From assembly GCF_029360665.1 (NCBI RefSeq), contig NZ_JARDUB010000006.1:372001-436000 (forward strand): a stretch of 64,000 bases of DNA, given 5' to 3'. The notes under the pieces were generated by a model. That model worked only from the letters and a program-made list of their open reading frames with translations. It did not search any database and had not been told where the DNA came from. Of this stretch, positions 43,236-53,405 are shown piece after piece; within the stretch, counting starts at the first letter, position 1; the number at the start of each line of letters is the position of its first letter. The stretch is from Eudoraea chungangensis. GTDB taxonomy: Bacteria; Bacteroidota; Bacteroidia; Flavobacteriales; Flavobacteriaceae. The position numbers and the translations under genes are program-made.

Positions 43236-44000
43236 ATGGAAAAAGATATTTACTTAGTTTATGACGGAACTTTTAACGGATTTCTTACCGCTGTTTATAT
43301 CGCCTTTGATAAGCAAATAGATGTTCGTGGTATTATTTGTAAAGAATTTCAGCAAAACCTGTTGTTTAGCGATAGTCAAATTATAATTACCAATATAGAA
43401 TATGCCAAGAAAGTCTGGTACGGGGTTCATAAAATTAATCCTATAGCGATGAAGACCATCTATTTTGCTTTTCTCAGTGAAGCTGCTGATATGCCTCTTA
43501 TCCTTTATAACTACATAAGAAAAATCGTTTTAAAAAAGAACGACCGCACAAATTTTCCAGAGGGTTCAGTATACAAAATTTATCATCTGGCCGAATTAGT
43601 AGAGAAAAAGAAAAGAAGAATAGAAAGTTCTTTAAAGCTACAAGCATCAAAAGACGGGGTCCTTTACGGTGTTCTTCAAGCAGAATATAACATTCTTCCC
43701 CTGTTAACTAAATTCTACAGATCTACTTTTAAAGAGAAAAATTGGTTGTTATATGACAGTGAAAGAAACTATGGCTTATACTACCATCAAAAGGGAGTTC
43801 AATTAGTTTCTTTTCATAAAAAGGACTTGGGCATTTCTAATTATTCTTCTTTCAATTTACAGACGGACAATACCCAAAAACTTAAGTGGGATTCATTTTT
43901 TAAAAATGAAGACATTAATGCACTGGTTTCCGGGCAATATCAAACGCATGCCTTAAACCCTAGTCAATTAACCTATGAACATGGCCGAGAAGCGGTTTAA
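43236..44000 (+). CDS. TIGR03915/DUF4130 family DNA-metabolism protein
   Basis: 254 residues starting with YLVYDGTFNGFLTAVYIAF, the hallmark of the TIGR03915 family, and with FPEGSVYKI and YDSERNYGLYYHQKG matching the DUF4130 core. In many bacteria the family is linked to a radical SAM protein or fused to a uracil-DNA-glycosylase-like domain and is predicted to act in DNA repair. No radical SAM partner is in the window. It is co-transcribed with the 59-residue clamp-motif protein (5 bases) under the LexA-like regulator. Confidence 0.82.
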   Translation: MEKDIYLVYDGTFNGFLTAVYIAFDKQIDVRGIICKEFQQNLLFSDSQIIITNIEYAKKVWYGVHKINPIAMKTIYFAFLSEAADMPLILYNYIRKIVLKKNDRTNFPEGSVYKIYHLAELVEKKKRRIESSLKLQASKDGVLYGVLQAEYNILPLLTKFYRSTFKEKNWLLYDSERNYGLYYHQKGVQLVSFHKKDLGISNYSSFNLQTDNTQKLKWDSFFKNEDINALVSGQYQTHALNPSQLTYEHGREAV

Positions 44001-44214
44001 TTGTACTTACTAGAAGTTTCAGACACAATCGGCATGCCTCTAAATTCTTTAATCAAACTTTAAAAGGCTTTATTTTCTATTAATTATCATTTAATTAAGA
44101 CAACTTTTTTTTAATTGGGCATCCTCTATATAGACAATTTGTTTTTGGCGGTTTAAAAAACATAATTTATGCTATTCGGGATACATGCTGCTTCAAAATT
44201 AGTTAGCAAAACCC

Positions 44215-44222
44215 TACCTTTG
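44215..44222 (+). promoter_or_regulatory. -7 box (TACCTTTG) of uvrA
   Basis: TACCTTTG matches the consensus and sits 18 bases before the ATG at 44241. It places transcription start after an upstream in-frame ATG (44169), so the shorter UvrA is favoured. Confidence 0.55.
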
Positions 44223-44240
44223 CAACTTTGTCCTTTTTTA

Positions 44241-47105
44241 ATGATTAACTACGAAGAAAATATAGAAGTAAAAGGTGCCAGAGTGCACAACCTTAAAAAT
44301 ATTGATGTTACTATTCCACGAGAAAAACTTGTTGTGATTACAGGGCTTTCAGGTAGTGGAAAGTCGTCTTTAGCTTTTGATACCATATATGCAGAAGGCC
44401 AAAGAAGATATATTGAGACTTTTTCTGCCTACGCCAGGCAGTTTCTCGGAGGGTTAGAAAGGCCCGATGTAGACAAAATAGATGGCTTATCGCCTGTCAT
44501 AGCCATAGAGCAAAAAACAACTTCCAAATCCCCGAGATCAACAGTCGGAACCATAACTGAAATTTATGATTTCCTAAGGTTACTTTTTGCCAGAGCCGGA
44601 GAAGCATATAGCTATGTAACTGAGGAAAAAATGGTCAGCTATAGCGATGAGCAAATTAGACTTCTAATTAGAGAGGCCTATGCCAATAAGAAGATTAATA
44701 TTTTGGCGCCGGTTATCAAATCTCGAAAGGGCCACTATCGCGAACTTATTGAACAAATAGGAAAGCAAGGGTTTGTAAAGGTCAGGGTAGATGGTGATAT
44801 TAGGGATATCACTAAGGGAATGAAAGTAGACCGATATAAGACCCACGATATAGAAATAGTCATTGACCGACTGAAAATTGATTCCTCGGAAAATCAAGAT
44901 AAAAGACTGGCAGAATCCATTAATACAGGTATGTATCATGGAAATAATGTTCTCATGGTTCTAGAAGAAGGAGAGAATACTCCCAGGTATTTTAGTAGAG
45001 ACCTTATGTGTCCAAGTTCTGGTATCTCTTACCCCAACCCAGAGCCAAATACCTTCTCCTTTAATTCTCCAAAAGGAATGTGTCCCAGTTGTAATGGACT
45101 AGGACATGTCTATGAAATAAATGAAGCAAAAATTTTTCCTAATAAAAAACTTTCTATAAAGGCAGGAGGCATTGCTCCTCTGGGGGAATATAAAAATACC
45201 TGGGCGTTTAAACAGTTAGATACTATTGGCAAGAGGTATGGTTTTGAACTTACAACGCCAATTAAGGATTTGTCCTCCGACGCAATTCAGTTAATTCTGA
45301 ATGGCGGTTCCGAAAAATTCGAAGTAGACTCCAAAACCTTGGGGGTTAAAAGAAGCTACCATATAGACTATGAAGGGATAGCTAACTTTATTAAAAATCA
45401 GTATGAAGAATCTGGTTCCACAAGTTTAAAACGATGGGCTCGAGATTATATGGATAAACGCAGGTGTAGAAGTTGTGAAGGTAGCAGGCTTAAAAAAGAG
45501 TCTCTTTACTTTAAAATTGCAGATAAAAATATTGCCGAATTAAGCGAAATGGACATTGCTGAATTAGCTGTTTTCTTCCAAAATCTTGCCACCAAACTAT
45601 CCGAGAATCAATTAAAAATAGCTAGTGAAATAAATAAGGAGATATCTACCAGACTTAACTTCCTATTGGATGTTGGTTTAGACTACCTTTCCTTAGCGCG
45701 AAGTTCTAAATCTCTTTCTGGAGGAGAGGCACAAAGAATAAGATTAGCCACGCAAATTGGGTCGCAATTAGTTGGGGTTCTGTATATTTTGGATGAGCCC
45801 AGTATTGGATTGCATCAAAGAGATAACAACCGTCTTATACAATCATTACAGGCCTTGAGAGACATTGGCAATTCTGTTATTGTTGTAGAGCACGATCGAG
45901 ATATGATTGAAAATGCAGACCACGTAATAGATATTGGTCCCAAAGCCGGCAAACACGGAGGTGAAATAATTTCAGAAGGCATTCCACAAGAATTGATAGA
46001 TCAACATACCCTCACAGCTCAATATATTACTGGTGAAAAAGCCATTCCTACACCTTCTAAAAGACGAAAGGGGAATGGAAAGAGTATAAGACTTGTGGGA
46101 TGTACGGGAAATAATCTGAAAAATATAGATGTTACTTTACCGTTAGGTAAGATGTTGGCGGTAACCGGTGTTTCGGGCAGTGGTAAATCCACGCTAATTA
46201 ACGAGACCCTTTACCCGATAATGAATGCCCACTACTTCAATGGAGTGAAAAAGCCAATGCCATACAGAAAAATATCTGGTCTGGAACATATAGATAAAGT
46301 GATCGATATAAACCAATCTCCCATAGGAAGAACTCCGAGATCTAATCCGGCAACCTATACTGGAGTTTTTGGAGAAATTCGTGCACTTTTTGCTAAAACC
46401 CCAGAAGCTGCGATAAGAGGTTATAAACCAGGCCGATTTAGTTTTAATGTAAAAGGTGGTAGGTGTGAAACCTGCCAGGGAGGAGGCTTAAGAGTTATCG
46501 AAATGAATTTTTTGCCGGATGTATATGTAGAATGTGAGACATGTTATGGCAAAAGATTTAACAGAGAGACCCTAGAAATAAGGTATAAGGGAAAGTCTAT
46601 TGCGGATATTTTGGAAATGACTATTGATGAGGCGGTGGATTTCTTTGAGCATATTCCCAAGATAAATCGAAAGCTAACTACCATTAAAGATGTTGGTTTG
46701 GGTTATATCTCCTTAGGACAGCAATCTACTACCCTATCTGGCGGAGAGGCGCAAAGGGTTAAATTAGCTACTGAACTCTCTAAAAGAGATACCGGAAATA
46801 CCTTTTATATTTTAGATGAACCAACTACTGGGTTACATTTTGAAGATATTAGAGTATTAATGGAAGTTTTGAATAAACTAGTAGATAAAGGCAATACCGT
46901 ATTAGTAATTGAACATAATTTGGACGTAGTTAAGATGGCAGATTTCGTTATTGATATTGGTTATGAAGGTGGCCGAGGAGGTGGCATGATAGTTGCTCAG
47001 GGCACTCCAGAAGAAGTGGCCAAAGACAAAAAGAGTCATACTGCTATTTATCTTAAGAAGGAATTAGAGGCAAAAAAACCAGTACTGGCAATGCGTGCAG
47101 AATAG
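44241..47105 (+). CDS. uvrA: Excinuclease ABC subunit A
   Basis: 954 residues. Two ABC ATPase units are visible: Walker [13 protein letters not shown] and [13 protein letters not shown], with signature [14 protein letters not shown] and [14 protein letters not shown]. Zinc-binding CxxC pairs occur in CPSCNGLGH and [17 protein letters not shown]. UvrA recognises DNA lesions and loads UvrB in nucleotide excision repair. Start chosen at the ATG preceding [17 protein letters not shown] because of the promoter and homologue N-termini. It follows the TIGR03915 gene after a 240-base gap with its own promoter. Confidence 0.97.
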   Translation: MINYEENIEVKGARVHNLKNIDVTIPREKLVVITGLSGSGKSSLAFDTIYAEGQRRYIETFSAYARQFLGGLERPDVDKIDGLSPVIAIEQKTTSKSPRSTVGTITEIYDFLRLLFARAGEAYSYVTEEKMVSYSDEQIRLLIREAYANKKINILAPVIKSRKGHYRELIEQIGKQGFVKVRVDGDIRDITKGMKVDRYKTHDIEIVIDRLKIDSSENQDKRLAESINTGMYHGNNVLMVLEEGENTPRYFSRDLMCPSSGISYPNPEPNTFSFNSPKGMCPSCNGLGHVYEINEAKIFPNKKLSIKAGGIAPLGEYKNTWAFKQLDTIGKRYGFELTTPIKDLSSDAIQLILNGGSEKFEVDSKTLGVKRSYHIDYEGIANFIKNQYEESGSTSLKRWARDYMDKRRCRSCEGSRLKKESLYFKIADKNIAELSEMDIAELAVFFQNLATKLSENQLKIASEINKEISTRLNFLLDVGLDYLSLARSSKSLSGGEAQRIRLATQIGSQLVGVLYILDEPSIGLHQRDNNRLIQSLQALRDIGNSVIVVEHDRDMIENADHVIDIGPKAGKHGGEIISEGIPQELIDQHTLTAQYITGEKAIPTPSKRRKGNGKSIRLVGCTGNNLKNIDVTLPLGKMLAVTGVSGSGKSTLINETLYPIMNAHYFNGVKKPMPYRKISGLEHIDKVIDINQSPIGRTPRSNPATYTGVFGEIRALFAKTPEAAIRGYKPGRFSFNVKGGRCETCQGGGLRVIEMNFLPDVYVECETCYGKRFNRETLEIRYKGKSIADILEMTIDEAVDFFEHIPKINRKLTTIKDVGLGYISLGQQSTTLSGGEAQRVKLATELSKRDTGNTFYILDEPTTGLHFEDIRVLMEVLNKLVDKGNTVLVIEHNLDVVKMADFVIDIGYEGGRGGGMIVAQGTPEEVAKDKKSHTAIYLKKELEAKKPVLAMRAE

Positions 47106-47136
47106 TTAAAGGGTAAAAATGTAAATTATACGTGTA

Positions 47137-47823
47137 ATGAGAAAAGGTAAGTATCACAAAGGATGGAATGAAATAAAGATTAATGATTCATGGGCCATTT
47201 TCAAGATCATGGGAGAATTTGTCAATGGCTTTGAAAAAATGAGTGCTATTGGTCCCTGTGTTACCATTTTTGGTTCGGCAAGAACAAAAGAAAAAGCGCC
47301 ATACTATGAATTAACTGTGAGTATTGCAAAAAAGGTGTCAGAGGCTGGTTATGGAATAATCACTGGAGGTGGTCCGGGAATAATGGAAGCAGGAAACAGA
47401 GGAGCACATTTAGCCGGGGGTACTTCGGTAGGTTTAAATATTGATCTTCCTTTTGAACAGCACGATAATCCTTATATTGACGATGATAAGAGTTTGGATT
47501 TTGACTACTTTTTTGTACGAAAAGTAATGTTTGTAAAATACGCTCAAGCTTTTGTTGTTTTACCTGGTGGTTTTGGAACTCTTGATGAACTATTTGAAGC
47601 GATTACCCTAATTCAAACTAATAAAATAGGACGGTTTCCAATAATTCTTGTAGGCACATCCTTTTGGACTGGCCTTTTGGATTGGATTAAAACTACCATG
47701 CTCAATGAAGGTAATATCAGTCCGGAAGACATGGACCTAATTACGGTTGTAGATACGGAAGATGAAGTAGTTAGCATCATAGACTCTTTTTACAAAAGCC
47801 ATACTTTAAGTCCTAATTTTTAG
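47137..47823 (+). CDS. LOG family (TIGR00730) Rossmann protein
   Basis: 228 residues. GGGPGIMEAGNRGAHLAGG and PGGFGTLDELFEAITLIQT are the family signatures (PGGxGTxxE). Members are cytokinin riboside 5'-monophosphate phosphoribohydrolases or nucleotide hydrolases. It lies 31 bases downstream of uvrA and 8 bases before the next gene, so is likely co-transcribed. Confidence 0.93.
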   Translation: MRKGKYHKGWNEIKINDSWAIFKIMGEFVNGFEKMSAIGPCVTIFGSARTKEKAPYYELTVSIAKKVSEAGYGIITGGGPGIMEAGNRGAHLAGGTSVGLNIDLPFEQHDNPYIDDDKSLDFDYFFVRKVMFVKYAQAFVVLPGGFGTLDELFEAITLIQTNKIGRFPIILVGTSFWTGLLDWIKTTMLNEGNISPEDMDLITVVDTEDEVVSIIDSFYKSHTLSPNF

Positions 47824-47831
47824 AGTATTTC

Positions 47832-50663
47832 ATGGTAAACAAACGGTGGCTATATACTTCATGGATTCCCCTATTTCTTTTTTTGAATATAGGTCCTGTC
47901 TTTTCACAGCATGTTAATTCCCTTAAAGTAAGTCTAGAGGAAGAGACAAAGGATTTAAACATTCAACAAGAATTTGCTTACTTAAATACCTCTAAAGATA
48001 CACTCACCGAGATATATTTTAATGATTGGGCTAATGCATATTCGGACAAAAATACCGCTCTAGCCGAGCGCTTTGGTGAAGAGTTTAAAAAAAGTCTTCA
48101 TCTAGCCAAAGATAGGGACAGAGGTAAAACCCAAATCTTTAGCGTTGTCGATAACGAATACAGAGCCATTTCATGGCAAAGAACCGAAGGGAAAGATCTG
48201 GTTCGAGTAGTATTAAACAAAGCACTAGCTCCTGGAGAAACTGCGCAGTTCTTCATGACCTATACCGTAAAGCTGCCTCCCAATAGATATACGCCTTACG
48301 GTTATAATAATAATGGGGGTTACTATCTAAAAGACTGGTATATGACTCCTGCGGTTTACGAGGATACCTGGGAATTATATTCCAACAAAAATCTTGAAGA
48401 TTTATATACGGGTAATACAAATACAAGAATAACTTTTACATATCCCGATTCGCTCTTTCTAGGAACAAATTTCCATGAGATTAGTATTTCTAAGTTGCCG
48501 GGAAAATTAGAAGCAAGTCTAGAAGGTATTAATAGAAAAAGCTGTGATATCATCTTAAATAAAAATAAGAAGTTTAATAAACATGTTACGGAAGAATTAA
48601 TTGTTGTAACGGATATTCAGGCAGTTAAATATGACGAATTATCACAGGGTATTTCAATCAATAAAATCACCAAATTTATACATGATTATTTAGGAGACTA
48701 CCCTTATGAGCAGCTTTTGGTGAGCAATGTAGATTTTATGAAGAATCCATTGTACGGTTTAAACCAGTTACCATCTTTTATTCGGCCCTATGAAAGGAAG
48801 TTTCAATTCGAAATGAAATTCCTTAAAACTGCTTTGAATGCCTATATGCGTGAGACCATTTTCCTCAATCCAAGAAAGGAAAAATGGGTGGAGGATGCCA
48901 TTGTAAATTATCTTATGATTCGCTTTGTTGAACTTTATTATCCTAATCAAAAACTTCTGGGAAAACTCTCTAAAGGATGGCTTATTAAGGGCTTTCATTT
49001 AGCCCAAATGGATTTTAATGAACAGTACTCCTTTCTATATATGTTGATGGCCCGAAGGAACTTAGATCAGTCCTTAATAACCCAAAACGACTCCCTAATT
49101 AAATTCAATCAAAAAATTGCTAATACCTATAAGGCCGGACTTGGCTTGGCCTATTTAGCAGATTATGGCGGAATAGAACATATTGATGAGAGCATCAAAG
49201 AGTTTTATTCAAATTACAGACTACAGCCCGTTACTACCGCCGACTTTAAGAAGACTGTTGAAAAAAATGTTCCTAAAAACATAGGCTGGTTCTTTGACAC
49301 CTATGTAGCAACTGATGCCAGAATAGACTATAAGATTAAGAAAATAGAAAAAACAGAAGACTCATTGTATGTTACCCTAAAAAATAAGACCGGTGTAAAT
49401 GTTCCCATATCCCTTTTTGGCCTGGACAAAGATGAGGTTGTATCTAAATATTGGTTCGAGGGTATAAAGGAAGAGAGAACCGTTATTATTCCCAGGAGTT
49501 TTGAGAGGCGGCTGGTATTGAATTATGATCAGACGATCCCCGAATTTAATCAGCGAGATAACTGGAAGTCTTTAAAAAGCTTTTTTCTTACTAATAAAAA
49601 GTTGAAATTTCAGTTTTTAAAGGATGCAGAGGATCCATACTACAACCAGATTTTTTATATGCCTGTTTTAGGTTTTAATATTTATGACGGCCTTAGTGTT
49701 GGTATGCGCTTTACGAATAAGACGTTATTAGAAAGACCCTTTGTATTTGATTTTTCACCCTCTTATGCCTTTCGAGAAAAAACCTTGGTGGGTAGTGGGA
49801 GACTTAACTTAAGGCAATACCACAAAAACAAAAAACTATTTGTAACCAACTACTCAATTGGGGGTTCTTCTTTTCATTTTGAAACAAATTCAAGATATAG
49901 TACAGTAGTACCATCGGTTAGCTTTGGCTGGAGACCAAAAGATTTAATTAGCAACAAAAGGAAAACACTCTTTTTACGGTATGTTAACGTTTTTAGAGAT
50001 ATTGACCCAAGCTTAGATATTGAAACAGACCCAGATTATAGTGTACTTAATGCCCGTTTTATTAACTCAAACAATGGAATTATAGACTACTTTTCATGGT
50101 TTGCGGATGCCCAGCATTCAGCAGATTTTTCCAAGGTGGCTTTTAATTTAGAGTATAGAAAGCTTTTCGACAATAACACCCAATTAAACTTAAGGTTTTT
50201 CGCCGGAAAGTTTTTGCGTAACGAAACTAACTCGGACTATTTTAGTTTTGCCTTGGATAGACCAACAGATTATCTATTCGATTACAACTATTTAGGGAGG
50301 TCTGAAGATTCCGGACTTTTTAGTCAACAAATTATTATTGCAGAAGGAGGTTTTAAATCAAAACTTCAAAATCCATTTGCCAATGACTGGATGATAACCA
50401 CCAATGGAAGTGTAAACATCTGGAAGTGGATAGAGGCTTATGGAGATATTGGTTTTATTAAAAATAAAGGAGAAAGTTCTCGCTTTGTATATGATTCTGG
50501 GATAAGGCTAAATCTTCTTACCGATTACTTTGAATTGTATTTTCCTGTCTACTCAAACAATGGATGGGAAATTGCACAGCCCAATTATGGTGAAAAAATC
50601 AGGTTTATCGTTACTTTAAGTCCTAAAACCTTATTGGGTCTTTTTACAAGGAAATGGTTCTAA
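47832..50663 (+). CDS. M1-peptidase-like protein lacking the zinc motif, fused to an outer-membrane barrel
   Basis: 943 residues with a signal peptide (ending VFSQ). Residues about 30-500 resemble the M1 gluzincin fold: the beta-sheet N-domain followed by a helical part with KWVEDAIVNYLMIRF, which corresponds to the W-x-x-E-G-x-A-x-Y element. The HExxH zinc site that should precede it is absent (LKTALNAYMRET instead). Residues about 580-943 are a repeated amphipathic strand pattern (GMRFTNKTLLERPF, KFLRNETNSDYFSF) ending in LLGLFTRKWF, consistent with an outer-membrane barrel. Thus it is probably a surface-displayed pseudo-peptidase. Cotranscribed with the LOG gene. Confidence 0.78.
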   Translation: MVNKRWLYTSWIPLFLFLNIGPVFSQHVNSLKVSLEEETKDLNIQQEFAYLNTSKDTLTEIYFNDWANAYSDKNTALAERFGEEFKKSLHLAKDRDRGKTQIFSVVDNEYRAISWQRTEGKDLVRVVLNKALAPGETAQFFMTYTVKLPPNRYTPYGYNNNGGYYLKDWYMTPAVYEDTWELYSNKNLEDLYTGNTNTRITFTYPDSLFLGTNFHEISISKLPGKLEASLEGINRKSCDIILNKNKKFNKHVTEELIVVTDIQAVKYDELSQGISINKITKFIHDYLGDYPYEQLLVSNVDFMKNPLYGLNQLPSFIRPYERKFQFEMKFLKTALNAYMRETIFLNPRKEKWVEDAIVNYLMIRFVELYYPNQKLLGKLSKGWLIKGFHLAQMDFNEQYSFLYMLMARRNLDQSLITQNDSLIKFNQKIANTYKAGLGLAYLADYGGIEHIDESIKEFYSNYRLQPVTTADFKKTVEKNVPKNIGWFFDTYVATDARIDYKIKKIEKTEDSLYVTLKNKTGVNVPISLFGLDKDEVVSKYWFEGIKEERTVIIPRSFERRLVLNYDQTIPEFNQRDNWKSLKSFFLTNKKLKFQFLKDAEDPYYNQIFYMPVLGFNIYDGLSVGMRFTNKTLLERPFVFDFSPSYAFREKTLVGSGRLNLRQYHKNKKLFVTNYSIGGSSFHFETNSRYSTVVPSVSFGWRPKDLISNKRKTLFLRYVNVFRDIDPSLDIETDPDYSVLNARFINSNNGIIDYFSWFADAQHSADFSKVAFNLEYRKLFDNNTQLNLRFFAGKFLRNETNSDYFSFALDRPTDYLFDYNYLGRSEDSGLFSQQIIIAEGGFKSKLQNPFANDWMITTNGSVNIWKWIEAYGDIGFIKNKGESSRFVYDSGIRLNLLTDYFELYFPVYSNNGWEIAQPNYGEKIRFIVTLSPKTLLGLFTRKWF

Positions 50664-50676
50664 TAATTTTACACTA

Positions 50677-50709
50677 TTCTTAATAAATTTGTTATTTATT
50701 AGAATATTT
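50677..50709 (+). terminator. AT-rich hairpin, probable terminator
   Basis: An imperfect stem (TTCTTAATAAAT with ATTTATTAGAA, one bulge, 50677-50704) is followed by TATTTTT. It lies 14 bases past the stop of the M1-like gene. Confidence 0.5.
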
Positions 50710-50774
50710 TTAAAATTACTGCCATATTTTGATAAAATATTGTGTTTTCGTTACCTAGAAAGCCGATTTTTTGA

Positions 50775-50805
50775 TTGCAAAAACCAAGGTGTTTTGCTAT
50801 TTTTG
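50775..50805 (+). promoter_or_regulatory. Promoter of the second E1 gene
   Basis: TTG at 50775-50777 and TATTTTTG at 50798-50805 are 20 bases apart. The TTG that could open the reading frame is the -33 element itself, so translation must begin at the later ATG (50823). Confidence 0.6.
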
Positions 50806-50822
50806 TGCCAAACAGAACCCGA

Positions 50823-53234
50823 ATGGACGTAAAACCTAAGACAAGTGATGACATTTCTTTTGAGGACTTCAGAGATCAAATACTCAAAGACTATGAAATT
50901 GCGGTAACAAGTAGGGAATGCAGTTTATTGGGAAGACGAGAAGTTCTGACGGGAAAGGCAAAATTTGGGATCTTTGGGGATGGAAAAGAACTGCCGCAGT
51001 TGGCCATGGCCAGATCATTTAGAAATGGTGATTTTAGAAGTGGTTATTATAGAGATCAGACGTTTATGATGGCTATAGACCTTCTTAGTCCAAAAGAATT
51101 TTTCCACGGTCTTTACGCCACCACAGATATAAAAAAAGAGCCCATGAGTGCAGGTAGGCAAATGGGAGGGCATTTTGGGACTTATAGCATAAACGAAGAT
51201 GGTTCCTGGCGGGATCTAACTGCGCAAAAAAATAGTAGTGCTGATATATCTCCTACTGCAGGACAAATGCCCAGACTTCTTGGATTGGCACAAGCTTCAA
51301 AGATTTACAGAAAAGTAAAAGAAACAAATAGTAGTGGCTTTTCTATTGACGGTAATGAGGTTGCTTGGGGTACCATCGGCAATGCAAGTACCAGTGAGGG
51401 TCATTTTTTTGAAACAGTTAATGCAGCAGGTGTATTACAGGTTCCCATGGTGATTAGTATTTGGGATGATGAGTTTGGAATATCGGTACCGGCAAAATAT
51501 CAAACTACAAAAGAAGATATCTCTGAGATTTTAAAAGGCTTTCAAAGAGACAATAGCAGCAAAGGTTTTGAAATTATTAAGGTTAAAGGTTGGGATTACA
51601 CAGCCTTAATTCATGCCTATGAGAATGCCTCGGAATTGGCAAGAGAAGAACATATCCCTATTTTAATCCATGTAATTGAGCTAACACAACCACAGGGGCA
51701 CTCCACATCAGGTTCACATGAACGATATAAAAGTGAAGAAAGACTAAAATGGGAGTCGCTAAATGACTGTAATAAACGTTTCAAAGAATGGATTTTAGAA
51801 AATAAAATTGCAGATGAGGCCGCTTTGAGTGAAATGGAGCAAAGGATTAAAAAGGAGGTAAGAACGGCCAAAAAAGAAGCGTGGTTAGAATATCTTAAAC
51901 CACATAAATCTGCTAAAAAAGACTTAGTTCAATTACTAGATAATCTTGCTAAAAAAAGCCCCAATAGAGCCTTTATAACCAAATTAAAAAATGATCTGAT
52001 AGCTATAGAAGAACCTTTGAAAAAAGATCTGGCCTCAAAATCAAGAAAAGCACTTAGGTATGTAATCGGAGAAAAAACTTCTGAAAAAACTTCTCTTGTA
52101 AATTGGATAAATGCGTTTTTAGAAGATTCTCAAAATAAGTTTAGCACACATCTTTATAGTGAGTTAGAGAATAGAGCAGTTAATGTAGAGGCTGTTTTAC
52201 CGACCTACGACGAGAGTCCTGAAATGGTGGATGGTCGTGTAATCCTTCGAGATAATTTTGATCAGTTATTTGGCAACTATCCCAATGCCCTAGTGTTTGG
52301 GGAAGATAGTGGCGCCATAGGTGATGTTAACCAAGGCTTGGAGGGACTACAAAAAAAATACGGAAGTCTTAGGGTAGCAGATACTGGGATTAGAGAATCT
52401 ACCATCATTGGTCAAGGAATCGGACTTGCGCTAAGAGGACTGAGACCAATTGCAGAAATTCAATATTTAGACTATTTACCATATTGTCTACAAACTTTAA
52501 GTGATGATTTGGCAACCCTATTATATAGAACCGTCGGTAAACAAAAAGCTCCGCTGATTATTAGAACTAGAGGACATCGATTAGAGGGTATATGGCATTC
52601 CGGCTCGCAAATGGGCGGAATAATACACTTTTTACGAGGTATATATATCTTAGTTCCTAGGAATATGACGAAAGCTGCCGGTTTTTACAACACTTTAATG
52701 AAAAGTGATGAGCCGGCATTAATAGTAGAAAGTCTAAATGGGTACAGATTAAAAGAACCCAGACCCAATAATTTAAGTGAAATATCTACACCCATAGGCG
52801 TAGCGGAAGTGGTAAAACCCGGGACTCATATTACCTTGGTCTCTTATGGTTCAACTCTTAGAATAGTACTTGGTGTTTGCAAAGAATTACAAGAAGTAGG
52901 TATCAATGCAGAGGTTGTTGACGCACAATCCCTTTTACCATTCGATTTAAATTGTACCGTTTTAGAGAGTCTAAAAAAGACGAATAAACTACTGGTAATT
53001 GATGAAGATGTTCCAGGAGGTTGTGCTGCTTACTTAATGCAAGACATTGTGGAAAGACAGGGCGCTTATGAATACCTCGATAGCCCGCCTAAAACTTTGA
53101 CAGCTAAAGCACATAGGCCAGCATATGCCTCGGATGGAGACTATTTTTCTAAACCAAATGCAGAAGATATTTTTGAGAAGGTCTACGAGATGATGCACGA
53201 GTACAATCCGGCAGAATATCCAAGTCTCCGCTAA
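50823..53234 (+). CDS. Large fused 2-oxoacid dehydrogenase E1 (alpha and beta)
   Basis: 803 residues. The alpha half has a thiamine diphosphate region GTIGNASTSEGHFFETVNAA followed by WDDEFGISVP; the canonical GDG and terminal NN are GNA and DD in this protein. The beta half begins about residue 470 and includes VFGEDSGAIGDVNQG and RIVLGVCKELQE. A charged linker of about 100 residues joins the halves. It is a different form from the 658-residue E1 also in this window and probably handles another 2-oxoacid. No E2/E3 genes are adjacent. The ATG is set by the promoter. Confidence 0.88.
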   Translation: MDVKPKTSDDISFEDFRDQILKDYEIAVTSRECSLLGRREVLTGKAKFGIFGDGKELPQLAMARSFRNGDFRSGYYRDQTFMMAIDLLSPKEFFHGLYATTDIKKEPMSAGRQMGGHFGTYSINEDGSWRDLTAQKNSSADISPTAGQMPRLLGLAQASKIYRKVKETNSSGFSIDGNEVAWGTIGNASTSEGHFFETVNAAGVLQVPMVISIWDDEFGISVPAKYQTTKEDISEILKGFQRDNSSKGFEIIKVKGWDYTALIHAYENASELAREEHIPILIHVIELTQPQGHSTSGSHERYKSEERLKWESLNDCNKRFKEWILENKIADEAALSEMEQRIKKEVRTAKKEAWLEYLKPHKSAKKDLVQLLDNLAKKSPNRAFITKLKNDLIAIEEPLKKDLASKSRKALRYVIGEKTSEKTSLVNWINAFLEDSQNKFSTHLYSELENRAVNVEAVLPTYDESPEMVDGRVILRDNFDQLFGNYPNALVFGEDSGAIGDVNQGLEGLQKKYGSLRVADTGIRESTIIGQGIGLALRGLRPIAEIQYLDYLPYCLQTLSDDLATLLYRTVGKQKAPLIIRTRGHRLEGIWHSGSQMGGIIHFLRGIYILVPRNMTKAAGFYNTLMKSDEPALIVESLNGYRLKEPRPNNLSEISTPIGVAEVVKPGTHITLVSYGSTLRIVLGVCKELQEVGINAEVVDAQSLLPFDLNCTVLESLKKTNKLLVIDEDVPGGCAAYLMQDIVERQGAYEYLDSPPKTLTAKAHRPAYASDGDYFSKPNAEDIFEKVYEMMHEYNPAEYPSLR

Positions 53235-53340
53235 AGAGATCCTTCAATATATTGCTATTAAAGGAAGCAAAGAGCCTTATCTACAGACACCTTTATTATT
53301 GGCAATAATTTATATTCTATATTCCATCTAAGCTCATGGA

Positions 53341-53376
53341 TATTCTTTTATACATTCTTTTGTGTATTCTTTTATT
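53341..53376 (+). repeat. Three tandem 12-bp direct repeats (ATTCTTTT-type)
   Basis: TATTCTTTTATA, CATTCTTTTGTG and TATTCTTTTATT lie head to tail, 30 bases before the GTG start of the kinase-aminotransferase gene. They may be regulator binding sites or a slippage-prone tract. Confidence 0.75.
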
Positions 53377-53405
53377 ACGCGTAGTTTAGAGTTCAAAATA
53401 AGTTA

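Noticed and set aside
44169-44240. 24-codon extension of UvrA
   Set aside because: A -7 box lies inside it and homologous UvrA proteins begin at the later Met.
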